Assembly (NCBI RefSeq): GCF_006345815.1
Contig: NZ_VCIG01000042.1
Location: 365,864 to 429,863 of the forward strand
Reading direction: 5' to 3'
From: Ochrobactrum sp. CGA5
Lineage (GTDB): Bacteria > Pseudomonadota > Alphaproteobacteria > Rhizobiales > Rhizobiaceae
DNA length: 64,000 nucleotides
Shown here: positions 17,659 through 26,920 of the stretch, in pieces
Layout: each line of letters begins with the position of its first letter
Numbering within the stretch: position 1 is the stretch's first letter
Notes under the pieces: generated by a model
Database searches by the model: none
The model's input: only the letters and a program-made list of their open reading frames with translations
Told to the model about the DNA's origin: nothing
Made by a program: the position numbers and the translations under genes

Positions 17659-18747
17659 ATGTCGATTAAGAAAAATTGCTGTGAGGCCAAATCCGATCAG
17701 GACATTGTTGTTTCGACCGACTGGGTCGAGGCTTGTCAGAGAAATGACTTTTGGCGAGAGGCTTCCCGACCCTTTTATGAAACGACACCGATCCCAGGAA
17801 GCGCAGGTGGCCAACTGGAGGGCACGATAAGGTCTCGCGAAATTGCCGGTTTCACTTTTGCGTCTGTGACATTCAACGCCCAACGATATAATCGCGACCG
17901 ACGCATAATCGCATGGAGTGGTCTGGATCAATTCCTCGTGGCTGTTGTAACGGGAGGCGAAGTTCGGGGTGACTTCGCTAACAATAATCTGACGGCCCGA
18001 CCCGGGGATATCTGCGTCCTTGATCTAACCCAAGTTCTTCAGAGTGATGTGAGTGCAGGGGGCACACTGTCTGCCCTTATACCGCGTGGAATACTGGCTA
18101 AGGCGACAGGGCATGTAAACCTGCATGGTCTGGTATTGCAAGCACATCTTCCGATGACGAAGTTGATCACCGCTTACCTTGAGGGATTGAATGGCCTGAG
18201 GGAGCATCTGTCAAATGATCAAATTGTTGCAATACAGGAATCGCTGGTTACCATCCTGGCCGCAGCCTTGCGAGGTCTCCGCCCAGTCGAAGATGACGAA
18301 CTTCGACCCTTAAGCATCGCTTTACGTCAGCGAGTTTTGGATTTCGTCGACCAGAATCTCAATAATCCCGACCTTAGTCTGGATTTGATACTTCGTCGTT
18401 TCAATGTCTCTCGTGCACACCTTTACCGTGCGTTTGCTGAAGACGGCGGCACTGCGGGTGTGATCAGAAATCGCCGGCTCGACGCGGCTTTTCTTGAGAT
18501 AACGCGCACAGATATAGTTCCGAGATCTATTGCCAGGATCGCATTTGAACATGGCTTCTCAAGCGCGGGCCATTTCTCGCGGTGTTTCCGTGCACGTTTC
18601 GGTTTGATGCCGGGTGAGGCGCGACGCGAGCGGTTGGCTGAGCCGCTGGTTCCGGAACTTCGAGCACATTTGTTGAGATTTGGAAGCGACGGTGTCCAAA
18701 TACGCCAAATGAGACCGCCGGGCTACAAAACTGAGACGTCTGGATAA
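17659..18747 (+). CDS. AraC family transcriptional regulator
   Basis: A 362-residue regulator. The N-terminal part, about residues 40-200, resembles the AraC-binding-like domain found in FeaR-type regulators. The C-terminal 100 residues carry the two helix-turn-helix units: LSLDLILRRFNVSRAHLYRAF and, later, IARIAFEHGFSSAGHFSRCF, followed by RARFGLMPGEARR. The ATG at 17659 follows AAGGATAAGG and is preferred over a TTG 24 bases upstream. No target operon is evident; the divergent DUF3011 gene and the downstream response regulator are candidates. The 246 bases upstream are AT-rich. Confidence 0.88.
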   Translation: MSIKKNCCEAKSDQDIVVSTDWVEACQRNDFWREASRPFYETTPIPGSAGGQLEGTIRSREIAGFTFASVTFNAQRYNRDRRIIAWSGLDQFLVAVVTGGEVRGDFANNNLTARPGDICVLDLTQVLQSDVSAGGTLSALIPRGILAKATGHVNLHGLVLQAHLPMTKLITAYLEGLNGLREHLSNDQIVAIQESLVTILAAALRGLRPVEDDELRPLSIALRQRVLDFVDQNLNNPDLSLDLILRRFNVSRAHLYRAFAEDGGTAGVIRNRRLDAAFLEITRTDIVPRSIARIAFEHGFSSAGHFSRCFRARFGLMPGEARRERLAEPLVPELRAHLLRFGSDGVQIRQMRPPGYKTETSG

Positions 18748-18897
18748 TGCGCCGAAGGCTTCATTGCTGTATGAGGTAAGGCCGGAAACAACGCGCGATC
18801 AAGGAGCAAGTACATCAACCCTTCTGCTTGCCCGTGTATATCTGTATATCCGAAATTTAGCCGATACCGGTAACGCCATAAACGCTTGAGATCGACA

Positions 18898-19635
18898 ATG
18901 TCAGATATCTTACGAAATCGTCTCAATTTCGATGGAAAACGTGAAGGCGGCGGCGGCAGTATCCCTCTCGTATATCTGGTTGATGATGACGACGACTTCC
19001 GCGAGGAAATGGTCTTTGGGCTTACCAATCTGGGCTTGAATAGTCTCGGGTTTGAATCTGCTATATCTCTTTACAGAGCATACGCAGCCAAGCCATCAGA
19101 CATTGTTATTCTCGACGTCGGACTGAAGGGAGAAGACGGGCTGTCCGCAGCAGCGCATTTGAGAGCATCGCAATCCGTTGGCATTATTATGGTGACAGCT
19201 CGCGGTTCCATCGATGATCGTATTCATGGTCTTGAGTCGGGCGCAGATGCATATCTCGTCAAACCAGTCGATGTTCGAGAACTCGCTGCGACGGTGATGG
19301 CGCTCTATAATCGTCTGGAGCGGTCCACTTTAGTGTCATCGTCTCCTTCCCCACAATGGGCGCTCGTGGAAAGCGGCTGGGTCATCACCGATGGTCGGGG
19401 GCAACGTCTCCGGCTGACGACATCCGAACAACGGATCTTGAGCCGTTTGTTGTCTGAGCGTGGCGCTATAGTTGAACGGCATGCGCTGGTCGATGCACTC
19501 GGAGAAGATATCTATGAGTTCAACTATGCTCATTTGGACACTATTGTGAGCCGGCTGAGACGACGGGCCAAGAAAGCAGGGATTGTGCTGCCTTTGCACG
19601 CAATTCGGGGTAAGGGTTTTACCTTCGCCGATTGA
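18898..19635 (+). CDS. OmpR/PhoB-type response regulator
   Basis: A 245-residue two-component regulator. The receiver domain starts near residue 22 (LVYLVDDDDDFREEM, acidic pocket), has the phosphorylated D73 in VILDVGLKGEDG, and the conserved Lys in AYLVKPVD. The C-terminal winged helix spans about 150-245 and ends in the usual AIRGKGFTF. A glycine-rich linker (GKREGGGGS) precedes the receiver. The ATG at 18898 is chosen over a TTG 12 bases upstream. No kinase is adjacent; the orphan kinase at 14221-16191 is the likely partner. Confidence 0.88.
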   Translation: MSDILRNRLNFDGKREGGGGSIPLVYLVDDDDDFREEMVFGLTNLGLNSLGFESAISLYRAYAAKPSDIVILDVGLKGEDGLSAAAHLRASQSVGIIMVTARGSIDDRIHGLESGADAYLVKPVDVRELAATVMALYNRLERSTLVSSSPSPQWALVESGWVITDGRGQRLRLTTSEQRILSRLLSERGAIVERHALVDALGEDIYEFNYAHLDTIVSRLRRRAKKAGIVLPLHAIRGKGFTFAD

Positions 19636-19744
19636 GAAATGGTATTTGGCACTGTTTGATTTTCGAAAACGTGTGCTGGTGGCTGAGCGCTATAGTTGCA
19701 AACCCGTCAGGCTGCGAATGGGAGCAAACAATCGATACTGAAGT

Positions 19745-20758
19745 TCAAATATCTCGGGGAACAATGAGCTCTGTCGGTATCATTTCGCGCAAATCTTTTG
19801 TTTGAGTTGGCTCATCCAGAAGTTCAAATGCGCGTTCGATCATTGCTTGAACATTCTGCCGGATCATTACAACTGGGAAGTGAAGAACTTCGATGAACGG
19901 GTCCCAGTCGAAACAACCGATGGAGCACTCCCTAACCTCGTCGACTGGCAATGTCTTGAGAAAGCTGACCACGCCTTCAAAAGGGCTCGTCGAATTCACG
20001 AAAAGTGCCTCCGGCAACCTGTTCAACCTGCCGTAAATCTCACGGATCGTCATCGCGGCGGCATTAGGACCATAACCATTCGTGATGATGGCGCCGGAGT
20101 GAACGGGTATGTCCAGCGCAGCCAGCTCATCCTTATACCCGCGCACACGTTCGCGCGTGTTGTGGTCACTATCCACGCCACCGATGAAGTAGAAGCCGTT
20201 GTCTGTTCGATGAGACCTGCGGCTGGCAATCTGATGCGTCAGAACGCGTGCACCGTCATAGTTGTCACTGATTACGGATGCGCCATGCTTTCCGGGAAGG
20301 TCCACGTTTATGTGTTTCAGATGAGCCCTTTCGCAGAGTTCGGCGACACTGTCTGGATCTGTTGCGCCCGCGATCAACAAGGCGTCGACATTGTGGGCAA
20401 TTAATGTTTCCACAGTGCTGCGTTCCTGCTGCGGATCGCGTAATGTGCTGGCTACAACGGGGATAAGATTCCGTGAGCGCGCAACCGTTTCAAACGATGC
20501 GGCCATGGAGCTGAAGTATCGGTTGTCCAGCATAGGCAAGATCATGCCGATCATGCCGGAATTGGATATGCGCAGCCCACGTGCCTGAAGGTTGGTGGTA
20601 TAGCCGAGTTCAACCGCTATTACTCGAATTCTGTCTGCAGTTGCTTTAGTAATTCTTCGATTCTCCCATGAGCCATTCATAACCGAAGCAACGGTCGATG
20701 CGGATACACCAGCGCGTTCGGATATGTCGTAAATGGTTGCTTTCCGGGAGATGCTCAT
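19745..20758 (-). CDS. LacI family transcriptional repressor of the polyol operon
   Basis: A 337-residue repressor. The N-terminal helix-turn-helix (ATIYDISERAGVSASTVASVMNG, about residues 6-28) is followed by the hinge helix, and the remainder is a periplasmic-binding-protein fold for sugar binding. It diverges from the sugar ABC transporter at 21165, the standard arrangement for a local repressor. ATG at 20758 is preferred to a TTG immediately upstream. The inducer is probably the transported polyol or its keto product. Confidence 0.9.
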   Translation of the reverse strand: MSISRKATIYDISERAGVSASTVASVMNGSWENRRITKATADRIRVIAVELGYTTNLQARGLRISNSGMIGMILPMLDNRYFSSMAASFETVARSRNLIPVVASTLRDPQQERSTVETLIAHNVDALLIAGATDPDSVAELCERAHLKHINVDLPGKHGASVISDNYDGARVLTHQIASRRSHRTDNGFYFIGGVDSDHNTRERVRGYKDELAALDIPVHSGAIITNGYGPNAAAMTIREIYGRLNRLPEALFVNSTSPFEGVVSFLKTLPVDEVRECSIGCFDWDPFIEVLHFPVVMIRQNVQAMIERAFELLDEPTQTKDLREMIPTELIVPRDI

Positions 20759-21164
20759 CAAGCCTGCTTTTTTGTCTTGGTTGGGTCCCGATATTAGTGG
20801 TGCGATAGTGTTTGCTGCAAGTAGGGGAAGGTGTAATCCGATCTATTCCTCTGTCATTTTCCTCTTGACCAGATGCAGGGTGGTGAGCGATGGTTATGCT
20901 GCACTATCGATGGTGCACCATAATTGTATGCCGAGAGGAGCGGCGCGCACATGCCAAAGCCAGAAAAGGCTTCCCTTTGTGCGTAAAAAGCCCCGTCAGC
21001 ATAGTTCGATTTGATTGGTACGCCGCAAAGCAAGGTGGCGTTGGAATACCTGAGTTTGAGGGGCTGAGGGTCGCTGTAGGGAGAACACATGGGGTGTAGT
21101 AGCGAGTAAGTTCGTCTGAAAGATCGCGTAAAGTACAAAATTGAAAACCCGATGGGAGTGAGAC
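20759..21164. promoter_or_regulatory. Divergent control region with candidate LacI operator
   Basis: These 406 bases separate the repressor and the transporter. A perfect 12-base palindrome, ATGGTGCACCAT, lies at 20910-20921, the form expected for a LacI-family operator. A TTGACC element lies at 20865-20870 on the plus strand, but no good -10 is properly spaced from it. A GGGAGTGAG ribosome site precedes the transporter start. No small gene is seen. Confidence 0.5.
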
Positions 21165-22220
21165 ATGAAAAATATATTTGGTAAGGCAGCTTTTGCTGCG
21201 GTGGTGCTATCGTCTTTCGCTGGCAATGCTCAGGCGGAAGTGAAGGATGCAGTGGTCGGCTTTCTGATGCCGGACCAGGCATCGACGCGCTATGAGGAGC
21301 GCGATTATCCGGGCTTCGCGGCGGAGATGAAGAAAATTTGCGAAAGCTGCAAGGTGCTTTATCTCAATGCCGATGGCGATGCGAGCAAACAGCAGCAGCA
21401 ATTCAACTCGGTCATATCGCAAGGTGCTAAGGTGATCGTGCTCGACGCGGTCGATACGGCAGCGGCAGCCTCGCTGGTCAAGCTTGCCCAGTCGCAGGAT
21501 ATCAAGGTCATCGCTTATGACCGTCCGATCCCCGATGCGCAGTCTGATTTTTACGTGTCGTTCGACAATGAAGCCATCGGCAAGTCGATTGCGGAATCGC
21601 TGGTCAAACACCTGAAGGACAAGGGTGTGCCGGGCGACAAGGGCGGCGTTTTGCAGATCAACGGTTCGCCGACCGATGCTGCAGCAGGCCTCATCAAGAA
21701 CGGTATTCATGCCGGTCTGAAGGACAGCGGTTACAAGACGCTTGCAGAATATGACACACCAGAATGGGCACCGAGCAAGGCTCAGCAGTGGGCGAGTGGT
21801 CAGATTACCCGCTTTGGCGATCAGATCGTCGGTGTCGTGGCTGCCAATGACGGCACCGCAGGCGGTGCGATTGCTGCGATGAAGGCCGCTGGCATTGATC
21901 CGCTTCCGCCGGTGACCGGCAATGATGCGACGATTGCAGCCCTGCAGCTCATTATTTCCGGCGATCAGTACAACACGATCAACAAGCCGTCTGAAATCGT
22001 TGCCGCAGAAGCAGCACGTGTTGCAGGCCAGCTCCTGAACGGTGAAACCCCGAAGGCTGAAGCCACGCTTTACAACACGCCGTCGAAGCTTTTCGTTCCG
22101 GTGGTCGTGACGGCCGAAAACCTTAAGGCTGAAATCATCGATAAGAACATCGTTTCCGCTGAAACGCTTTGCGTCGACCGTTATGCCGAAGGCTGCAAGA
22201 AGCTCGGGATCACCAAGTAA
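21165..22220 (+). CDS. Sugar/polyol ABC transporter substrate-binding protein
   Basis: A 351-residue periplasmic binding protein of the ribose/xylose-binding family. The signal peptide is MKNIFGKAAFAAVVLSSFAG, with cleavage after NAQA. The mature fold begins VVGFLMPDQASTRYEERDYP, close to xylose-binding proteins, and includes VIAYDRPIPDAQSDFYVSFDN and the late VTGNDATIAALQLIISGDQ. It is the first gene of the operon and is separated from the ATPase by two hairpins. The downstream polyol dehydrogenase and D-ribulokinase-like gene point to ribitol or a related pentitol as ligand. Confidence 0.9.
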   Translation: MKNIFGKAAFAAVVLSSFAGNAQAEVKDAVVGFLMPDQASTRYEERDYPGFAAEMKKICESCKVLYLNADGDASKQQQQFNSVISQGAKVIVLDAVDTAAAASLVKLAQSQDIKVIAYDRPIPDAQSDFYVSFDNEAIGKSIAESLVKHLKDKGVPGDKGGVLQINGSPTDAAAGLIKNGIHAGLKDSGYKTLAEYDTPEWAPSKAQQWASGQITRFGDQIVGVVAANDGTAGGAIAAMKAAGIDPLPPVTGNDATIAALQLIISGDQYNTINKPSEIVAAEAARVAGQLLNGETPKAEATLYNTPSKLFVPVVVTAENLKAEIIDKNIVSAETLCVDRYAEGCKKLGITK

Positions 22221-22229
22221 GCAACGATA

Positions 22230-22255
22230 CGCCCGACAGGAATTCCGGTCGGGCG
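22230..22255 (+). repeat. Hairpin just after the binding-protein gene
   Basis: CGCCCGAC (22230-22237) pairs with GTCGGGCG (22248-22255) across a 10-base loop, starting 10 bases after the stop codon. Such structures commonly keep binding-protein mRNA more abundant than that of the downstream genes. Confidence 0.6.
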
Positions 22256-22270
22256 ATTCCATGCGATAAT

Positions 22271-22290
22271 GGCATATCGCGCGATATGCC
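22271..22290 (+). repeat. Perfect 20-base palindrome before the ATPase gene
   Basis: GGCATATCGC followed by GCGATATGCC is an unbroken palindrome, 13 bases before the ATPase ATG and next to its ribosome site. It may form a second hairpin that limits ATPase translation, or be a binding site. Confidence 0.55.
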
Positions 22291-22303
22291 GGGAAAGCGA
22301 ACC

Positions 22304-23137
22304 ATGTCCCAGGAAAACAAACCAACCGCGTCGTCGCGGCAACCAGTGCTGCGTCTGAGCGGCATATCCAAGAACTTCGGTGCCGTTTCAGCGCTGACCG
22401 ATATCGATCTGGAAGTCTTTCCGGGCGAAGTCGTCGCGCTTGTGGGCGATAACGGTGCGGGAAAGTCAACCCTCATCAAGACACTGGCAGGCGTTCACCA
22501 ACCAACATCCGGTACTATCGAATTCAATGGCGAGAAAGTCGTGCTTTCGTCGCCAGGTGTGGCGCTCGACCTTGGCATTGCGACGGTCTTTCAAGACTTG
22601 GCGCTGTGCGAGAATCTTGATGTCGTTGCCAATATTTTCCTCGGCCGTGAGATGAGCCCTTATCGTCTTGACGAGGTGTCGATGGAAATAAAGGCATGGA
22701 AGCTTTTGAACGAGCTTTCTGCCCGTATCCCGAGCGTGCGTGAGCCGGTCGCGTCCCTTTCCGGTGGTCAGCGGCAGACAGTCGCGATTTCGCGCTCGCT
22801 GCTGCTCGACCCAAAGCTCATCATGCTTGATGAACCGACCGCAGCGCTTGGTGTCGCGCAGACGGCGGAAGTGCTGGATCTCATCGAGCGCGTCCGCGAT
22901 CGTGGGCTCGGTGTCTTGATGATCAGCCACAACATGGAAGATGTTCGCGCGGTTGCAGACCGCATCGTCGTGCTGAGGCTTGGCCGAAACAACGGTGTCT
23001 TCTACCCCGATTCCTCCAATGAGGAACTGGTCGCGGCCATTACCGGCGCGAGCAGCAATTCCGTTTCGCGCCGTGCCGAACGGCGTCAGGCGCAGCATGA
23101 AGCCGGTCAGGCCGATGATCGGGGAGAAGCACAATGA
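22304..23137 (+). CDS. Sugar ABC transporter ATP-binding protein (single domain)
   Basis: A 277-residue ATPase with Walker A ALVGDNGAGKSTLIKTLAG near residues 45-63, signature LSGGQRQTVAISR, and Walker B LIMLDEPTAALG. Sugar importers of this class usually have a fused double ATPase of about 500 residues, but some, as with this XylF-like set, use one domain. ATG at 22304 follows GGGAAAGCGA; the longer frame starts inside the upstream gene. Its end overlaps the permease start (ATGA). Confidence 0.9.
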   Translation: MSQENKPTASSRQPVLRLSGISKNFGAVSALTDIDLEVFPGEVVALVGDNGAGKSTLIKTLAGVHQPTSGTIEFNGEKVVLSSPGVALDLGIATVFQDLALCENLDVVANIFLGREMSPYRLDEVSMEIKAWKLLNELSARIPSVREPVASLSGGQRQTVAISRSLLLDPKLIMLDEPTAALGVAQTAEVLDLIERVRDRGLGVLMISHNMEDVRAVADRIVVLRLGRNNGVFYPDSSNEELVAAITGASSNSVSRRAERRQAQHEAGQADDRGEAQ

Positions 23138-24378
23138 ATCAGGCAACTGGAAATACTCCTCTCGACCGTCAGGACACCCGTGTGCGCCATGATGAGGGCG
23201 TTTCAGGCGCCCTGCGCAATTTCTTTGACCGTGTTCGTTCAGGCGATCTTGGATCGCTGCCGGTCATCGTCGGTCTCGTCATCATCTGGACCGTTTTCCA
23301 GACGTTGAACCCGGTTTTTCTATCGAGCAACAATCTCGTAAACCTGTTGTTCGACTGCTCGACCATTGGCGTGATTTCGCTCGGTATCGTCTGCATTCTG
23401 ATGCTGGGTGAAATCGACCTTTCGGTGGGTTCGGTTAGCGGACTTGCGTCAGCCATCGTCGGCGTGCTTTGGGTCAATCATGGCTGGCCTGTTGGTTTTG
23501 CTATGCTTGCGGCGCTTTGCACCGGGGCTTTGATCGGCTTGCTTTATGCATTTCTCTATAACCGTTTTAGCATGCCGAGCTTTGTGTCCACGCTCGCCGG
23601 TTTGCTGGCAGCGCTTGGTCTTCAGCTTTATCTGCTCGGCAACACAGGCTCGATCAATCTACCGTACGGCTCTTGGCTCGTGAGCTTTGGCCAGCTTCTG
23701 GTCATGCCGCGTCCGCTGTCTTATTCGCTTGTGTTGGTTGCGGGACTTGCCATCTTTTTCACTGGGTTCCGCTCCGCACAGCGTCGCCGTGAGGCCGGAC
23801 TGTCGGCGCCGTCGTCAGCCGGGATCGCGCTTAAAGCCATCGTTATCACGATCATTATCGGCGGTGCGGTGCTTTATCTCAACCAGTCGCGCGGCGTGCC
23901 TTGGATGTTTGGCCTGTTCGTTGCGCTGGTAGTTGCGTTGAATTATGCGCTCACCCGCACGAAATGGGGCCGTGCGATGCAGGCCGTCGGCGGCAATCGC
24001 GAAGCCGCGCGCCGGGCTGGTATCAATGTGAAGTTCATCTATATGTCGGCCTTCATGACCTGTTCGGTTCTGGCCGCTGCGGGTGGCATTCTGGCTGCGG
24101 CCCGCCTCGCGTCTTCCAGCCAGCAGGCTGGCACCGGCGATGTCAATCTCAATGCCATTGCGGCAGCAGTCATCGGCGGCACCAGTCTTTTCGGCGGACG
24201 CGGCAGCGCCTGGTCGGCTCTGCTCGGTATTATCGTCATCCAATCGATTGCCAGCGGTCTGACCTTGCTCGATTTATCATCGTCGCTTCGTTACATGATC
24301 ACAGGCGCTGTGCTCGCGATTGCAGTGATTGTCGATTCCCTTGCCCGCCGCTCGCGCCAGTCGCACGGTCGCGCCTAA
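23134..24378 (+). CDS. Sugar ABC transporter permease (XylH-like)
   Basis: A 414-residue inner-membrane permease with about ten to twelve hydrophobic helices. It carries the permease signature of the ribose/xylose class, [20 protein letters not shown] around residues 295-315, and ends with the [16 protein letters not shown] loop near 345. The length exceeds the usual 330 residues, as in XylH-type permeases. It overlaps the ATPase gene by four bases and lies 17 bases before the dehydrogenase gene, so it is part of the same operon. Confidence 0.9.
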   Translation: MNQATGNTPLDRQDTRVRHDEGVSGALRNFFDRVRSGDLGSLPVIVGLVIIWTVFQTLNPVFLSSNNLVNLLFDCSTIGVISLGIVCILMLGEIDLSVGSVSGLASAIVGVLWVNHGWPVGFAMLAALCTGALIGLLYAFLYNRFSMPSFVSTLAGLLAALGLQLYLLGNTGSINLPYGSWLVSFGQLLVMPRPLSYSLVLVAGLAIFFTGFRSAQRRREAGLSAPSSAGIALKAIVITIIIGGAVLYLNQSRGVPWMFGLFVALVVALNYALTRTKWGRAMQAVGGNREAARRAGINVKFIYMSAFMTCSVLAAAGGILAAARLASSSQQAGTGDVNLNAIAAAVIGGTSLFGGRGSAWSALLGIIVIQSIASGLTLLDLSSSLRYMITGAVLAIAVIVDSLARRSRQSHGRA

Positions 24379-24395
24379 ACCTACAAGGACTGAAA

Positions 24396-25124
24396 ATGGC
24401 TCAGGATCTCAACGGAAAAATCGGCGCCGTCACAGGTGCGGCTTCTGGCATAGGCTTCGAATGTGCAAAGCACATGATCGAAGCGGGTATGACGGTGTTT
24501 CTTGTCGACCGTGACGAGAAGGCGCTAAACGAAAAATGCGCAGAGCTTGGCGATAAAGCCAGACCGCTGGTCATTGATCTGCTCAATCCGGCTTCGGTCG
24601 CCACAATGATGCCGCAGATTCTCGCAGAGACGGGCAAACTCGACGTTTTTCACGCCAATGCCGGTGCCTATATCGGTGGTCCGCTGTGGGAAGGCGACCC
24701 GGATGCATGGGACCGCATGTTGAACCTTAATATCAACGCAGCGTTCCGCACCATTCATGCCGTGCTGCCGCATATGATGGAACGCAAGACGGGTGACATC
24801 ATCATGACGAGCTCTGTCGCCGGCGTGGTGCCGGTGATCTGGGAGCCGATCTATACGGCCTCGAAGCACGCTGTTCAGGCTTTCGTGCATACGGTTCGCC
24901 GTCAGGTCGCCCCGCACGGTATCCGCGTTGGTGGCGTTCTGCCGGGTCCGGTGGTTACCGCACTTATTAGCGACTGGCCGAAGGCAAAGCTGGATGAAGC
25001 GCTGGCTAATGGCAGTCTGATGGAACCGAAGGAAGTCGCGGAATCGGTGATGTTCATGCTGACGCGCCCGCGCAACATCACGATTCGTGATCTGGTCATT
25101 CTTCCTCAGAGTCTCGATCTTTAA
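24396..25124 (+). CDS. SDR polyol dehydrogenase, probable ribitol 2-dehydrogenase
   Basis: A 242-residue classical short-chain dehydrogenase. The cofactor motif is TGAASGIG (residues 13-20), with D38 placed to select NAD. The catalytic set is S139 or S140, Y153 and K157 (YTASK). It lies between the sugar permease and an FGGY kinase. Ribitol dehydrogenases of this type oxidise ribitol to D-ribulose, which the next gene could phosphorylate. The starting ATG at 24396 follows AAGGAC. The dehydrogenase fold is certain; the ribitol substrate is inferred from neighbours. Confidence 0.85.
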   Translation: MAQDLNGKIGAVTGAASGIGFECAKHMIEAGMTVFLVDRDEKALNEKCAELGDKARPLVIDLLNPASVATMMPQILAETGKLDVFHANAGAYIGGPLWEGDPDAWDRMLNLNINAAFRTIHAVLPHMMERKTGDIIMTSSVAGVVPVIWEPIYTASKHAVQAFVHTVRRQVAPHGIRVGGVLPGPVVTALISDWPKAKLDEALANGSLMEPKEVAESVMFMLTRPRNITIRDLVILPQSLDL

Positions 25125-25136
25125 ATGGGAGTGACC

Positions 25137-26750
25137 ATGACCAGTTATTTTCTAGGCGTCGATGTCGGCACCGGCAGCGCTCGCGCCGGTCTTTTCGACG
25201 CCAGCGGTACCATGCTTGCTTCGGCCAAGCGCGATATCGCTATCTGGCGTGAGGCGGGCAGCATTGTCGAACAGTCGAGCGCCAATATCTGGCAGGCTGT
25301 TTGCGAAAGTGTGCGCGAAGCTGTCGAAATTGCCGGTGTCGATCCGGCTGATATTGCCGGTATCGGCTATGACGCGACATGCTCGCTCGTGGTGCTGGGC
25401 GAGGGCGGCAAGCCGCTTGCCGTTGGTCCATCCGGCGATCCAGCGCGCGATATAATCGTGTGGATGGATCATCGTGCAGTCGGTCAAGCTGAGCGCATCA
25501 ATGCCACCAAGGCCAAGGTTCTCGATTATGTTGGCGGCGCAATTTCTCCAGAGATGGAAACGCCGAAGCTGCTCTGGCTCAAGGAAAACAAGCCGGAAAC
25601 CTTCGCTACGGCATGGCAGTTTTTCGATCTTACCGATTTTCTTACATGGAAATCTTGCGGCAGTCTGGCCCGATCGGCCTGCACGGTCACCTGCAAGTGG
25701 ACCTATCTCAGTCATGAAAAGCGCTGGGATGAAACCTATTTCCGTGAAGTGGGGCTTGATGAACTGGCGGATGAAAATTTCATCCGCATCGGAACCGACG
25801 TTCGCGCTGGTGGCGAGAAGCTTGGCGGCTTGAGCGATCAAGCCGCGGCAGAGCTTGGTCTCGTGCCTGGTACAGCGGTTGCCGCCGGTCTGATCGACGC
25901 TCATGCCGGCGGGATTGGAACGGTTGGTGCGCGCGGAGAGGAAGGCCGGATACTGTCGCGCATGGCCTATGTGTTCGGCACGTCGGCCTGCACAATGACA
26001 ACCACTGAACAGCCAGTTTTCGTGGACGGTGTCTGGGGACCGTATTATTCGGCGATGGTTCCAGGCCTGTGGCTCAACGAGGGCGGGCAATCGGCAGCGG
26101 GTGCGGCTATCGATCATCTCATCCACATGCATCCTTTCGCGGCGGAAGCTCAAATGCAGGCGACGGCCCAAGGCAAGGGGCTGGCGGACTGTCTTGCTGC
26201 CGAAATCGAGGCGAGGGGCGGCGCTGAACAAGCGGCTGCGATCATCGGCGACATTCATGTCGTGCCGGAGTTTCTTGGCAATCGTGCACCATTTGCTGAT
26301 CCCGATGCGCGAGCGATCATTGCCGGGCTGGATCTCGATGCGGGAATCGATAGCCTGACGGCACTTTATCTCGCCGGGCTATGCGGCCTCGGCTATGGTG
26401 CGCGGCAGATTGTCGAGGCGCAGAAAGCAAAGGGGATCGTGACCGATACCATCGTGGTTTCTGGTGGAGCTGCGCGTTCGCATCTGGTGCGACAGGTGCT
26501 TGCCGACACGACAGGCCTTGTCATCGCAGCCTCCACGTCGCCGGAACCTGTATTGCTTGGTTCAGCAATGCTGGGTGCAGTTGCTGCGGGTGCCTATCCT
26601 GATCTGGCTTCCGCGATGCAAGCAATGTCGGAGCTTGGAGAGGTGAATAAGCCGGGTGCCGAACGCGCCAAATGGCATGACGGGCGTTTTGAGGCTTTCA
26701 AGCTTTTACAGGCAAGCGCGCGCAAAATCCGCTCGCTTCAGATGCGGTAG
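25137..26750 (+). CDS. FGGY carbohydrate kinase, probable D-ribulokinase
   Basis: A 537-residue kinase of the FGGY family. The N-terminal ATPase motif is GVDVGTGSARAGLFD (about residues 7-21). TCSLV at 81-85 is the motif used to recognise D-ribulokinases. ADP-binding VVSGGAARSHLVRQVLAD lies near 440. ATG at 25137 follows GGGAGTGACC and is favoured over one 12 bases upstream. The product would be D-ribulose 5-phosphate, which enters the pentose phosphate pathway. It closes the operon; no terminator is obvious after it. Confidence 0.87.
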   Translation: MTSYFLGVDVGTGSARAGLFDASGTMLASAKRDIAIWREAGSIVEQSSANIWQAVCESVREAVEIAGVDPADIAGIGYDATCSLVVLGEGGKPLAVGPSGDPARDIIVWMDHRAVGQAERINATKAKVLDYVGGAISPEMETPKLLWLKENKPETFATAWQFFDLTDFLTWKSCGSLARSACTVTCKWTYLSHEKRWDETYFREVGLDELADENFIRIGTDVRAGGEKLGGLSDQAAAELGLVPGTAVAAGLIDAHAGGIGTVGARGEEGRILSRMAYVFGTSACTMTTTEQPVFVDGVWGPYYSAMVPGLWLNEGGQSAAGAAIDHLIHMHPFAAEAQMQATAQGKGLADCLAAEIEARGGAEQAAAIIGDIHVVPEFLGNRAPFADPDARAIIAGLDLDAGIDSLTALYLAGLCGLGYGARQIVEAQKAKGIVTDTIVVSGGAARSHLVRQVLADTTGLVIAASTSPEPVLLGSAMLGAVAAGAYPDLASAMQAMSELGEVNKPGAERAKWHDGRFEAFKLLQASARKIRSLQMR

Positions 26751-26920
26751 GTTGTCCACGAAAGCAGTCAGGACCGTTTGCGCTCAGGCCGTCACGTGCG
26801 TGTGCCACTGCTCTATCAACCTGTTGCTAAACTAATTCTGGCAAAGGTGATGGGAACGCGAATCCGATTGCAGGATTGGCGATCTGGCCTGGCAGCTTGG
26901 GAAACGGACCAGCAGTGACA

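Noticed and set aside
21207-22469. Minus-strand open frame of 420 codons
   Set aside because: Antisense to the binding-protein and ATPase genes, which are intact; rich in Arg and His with no known domain.
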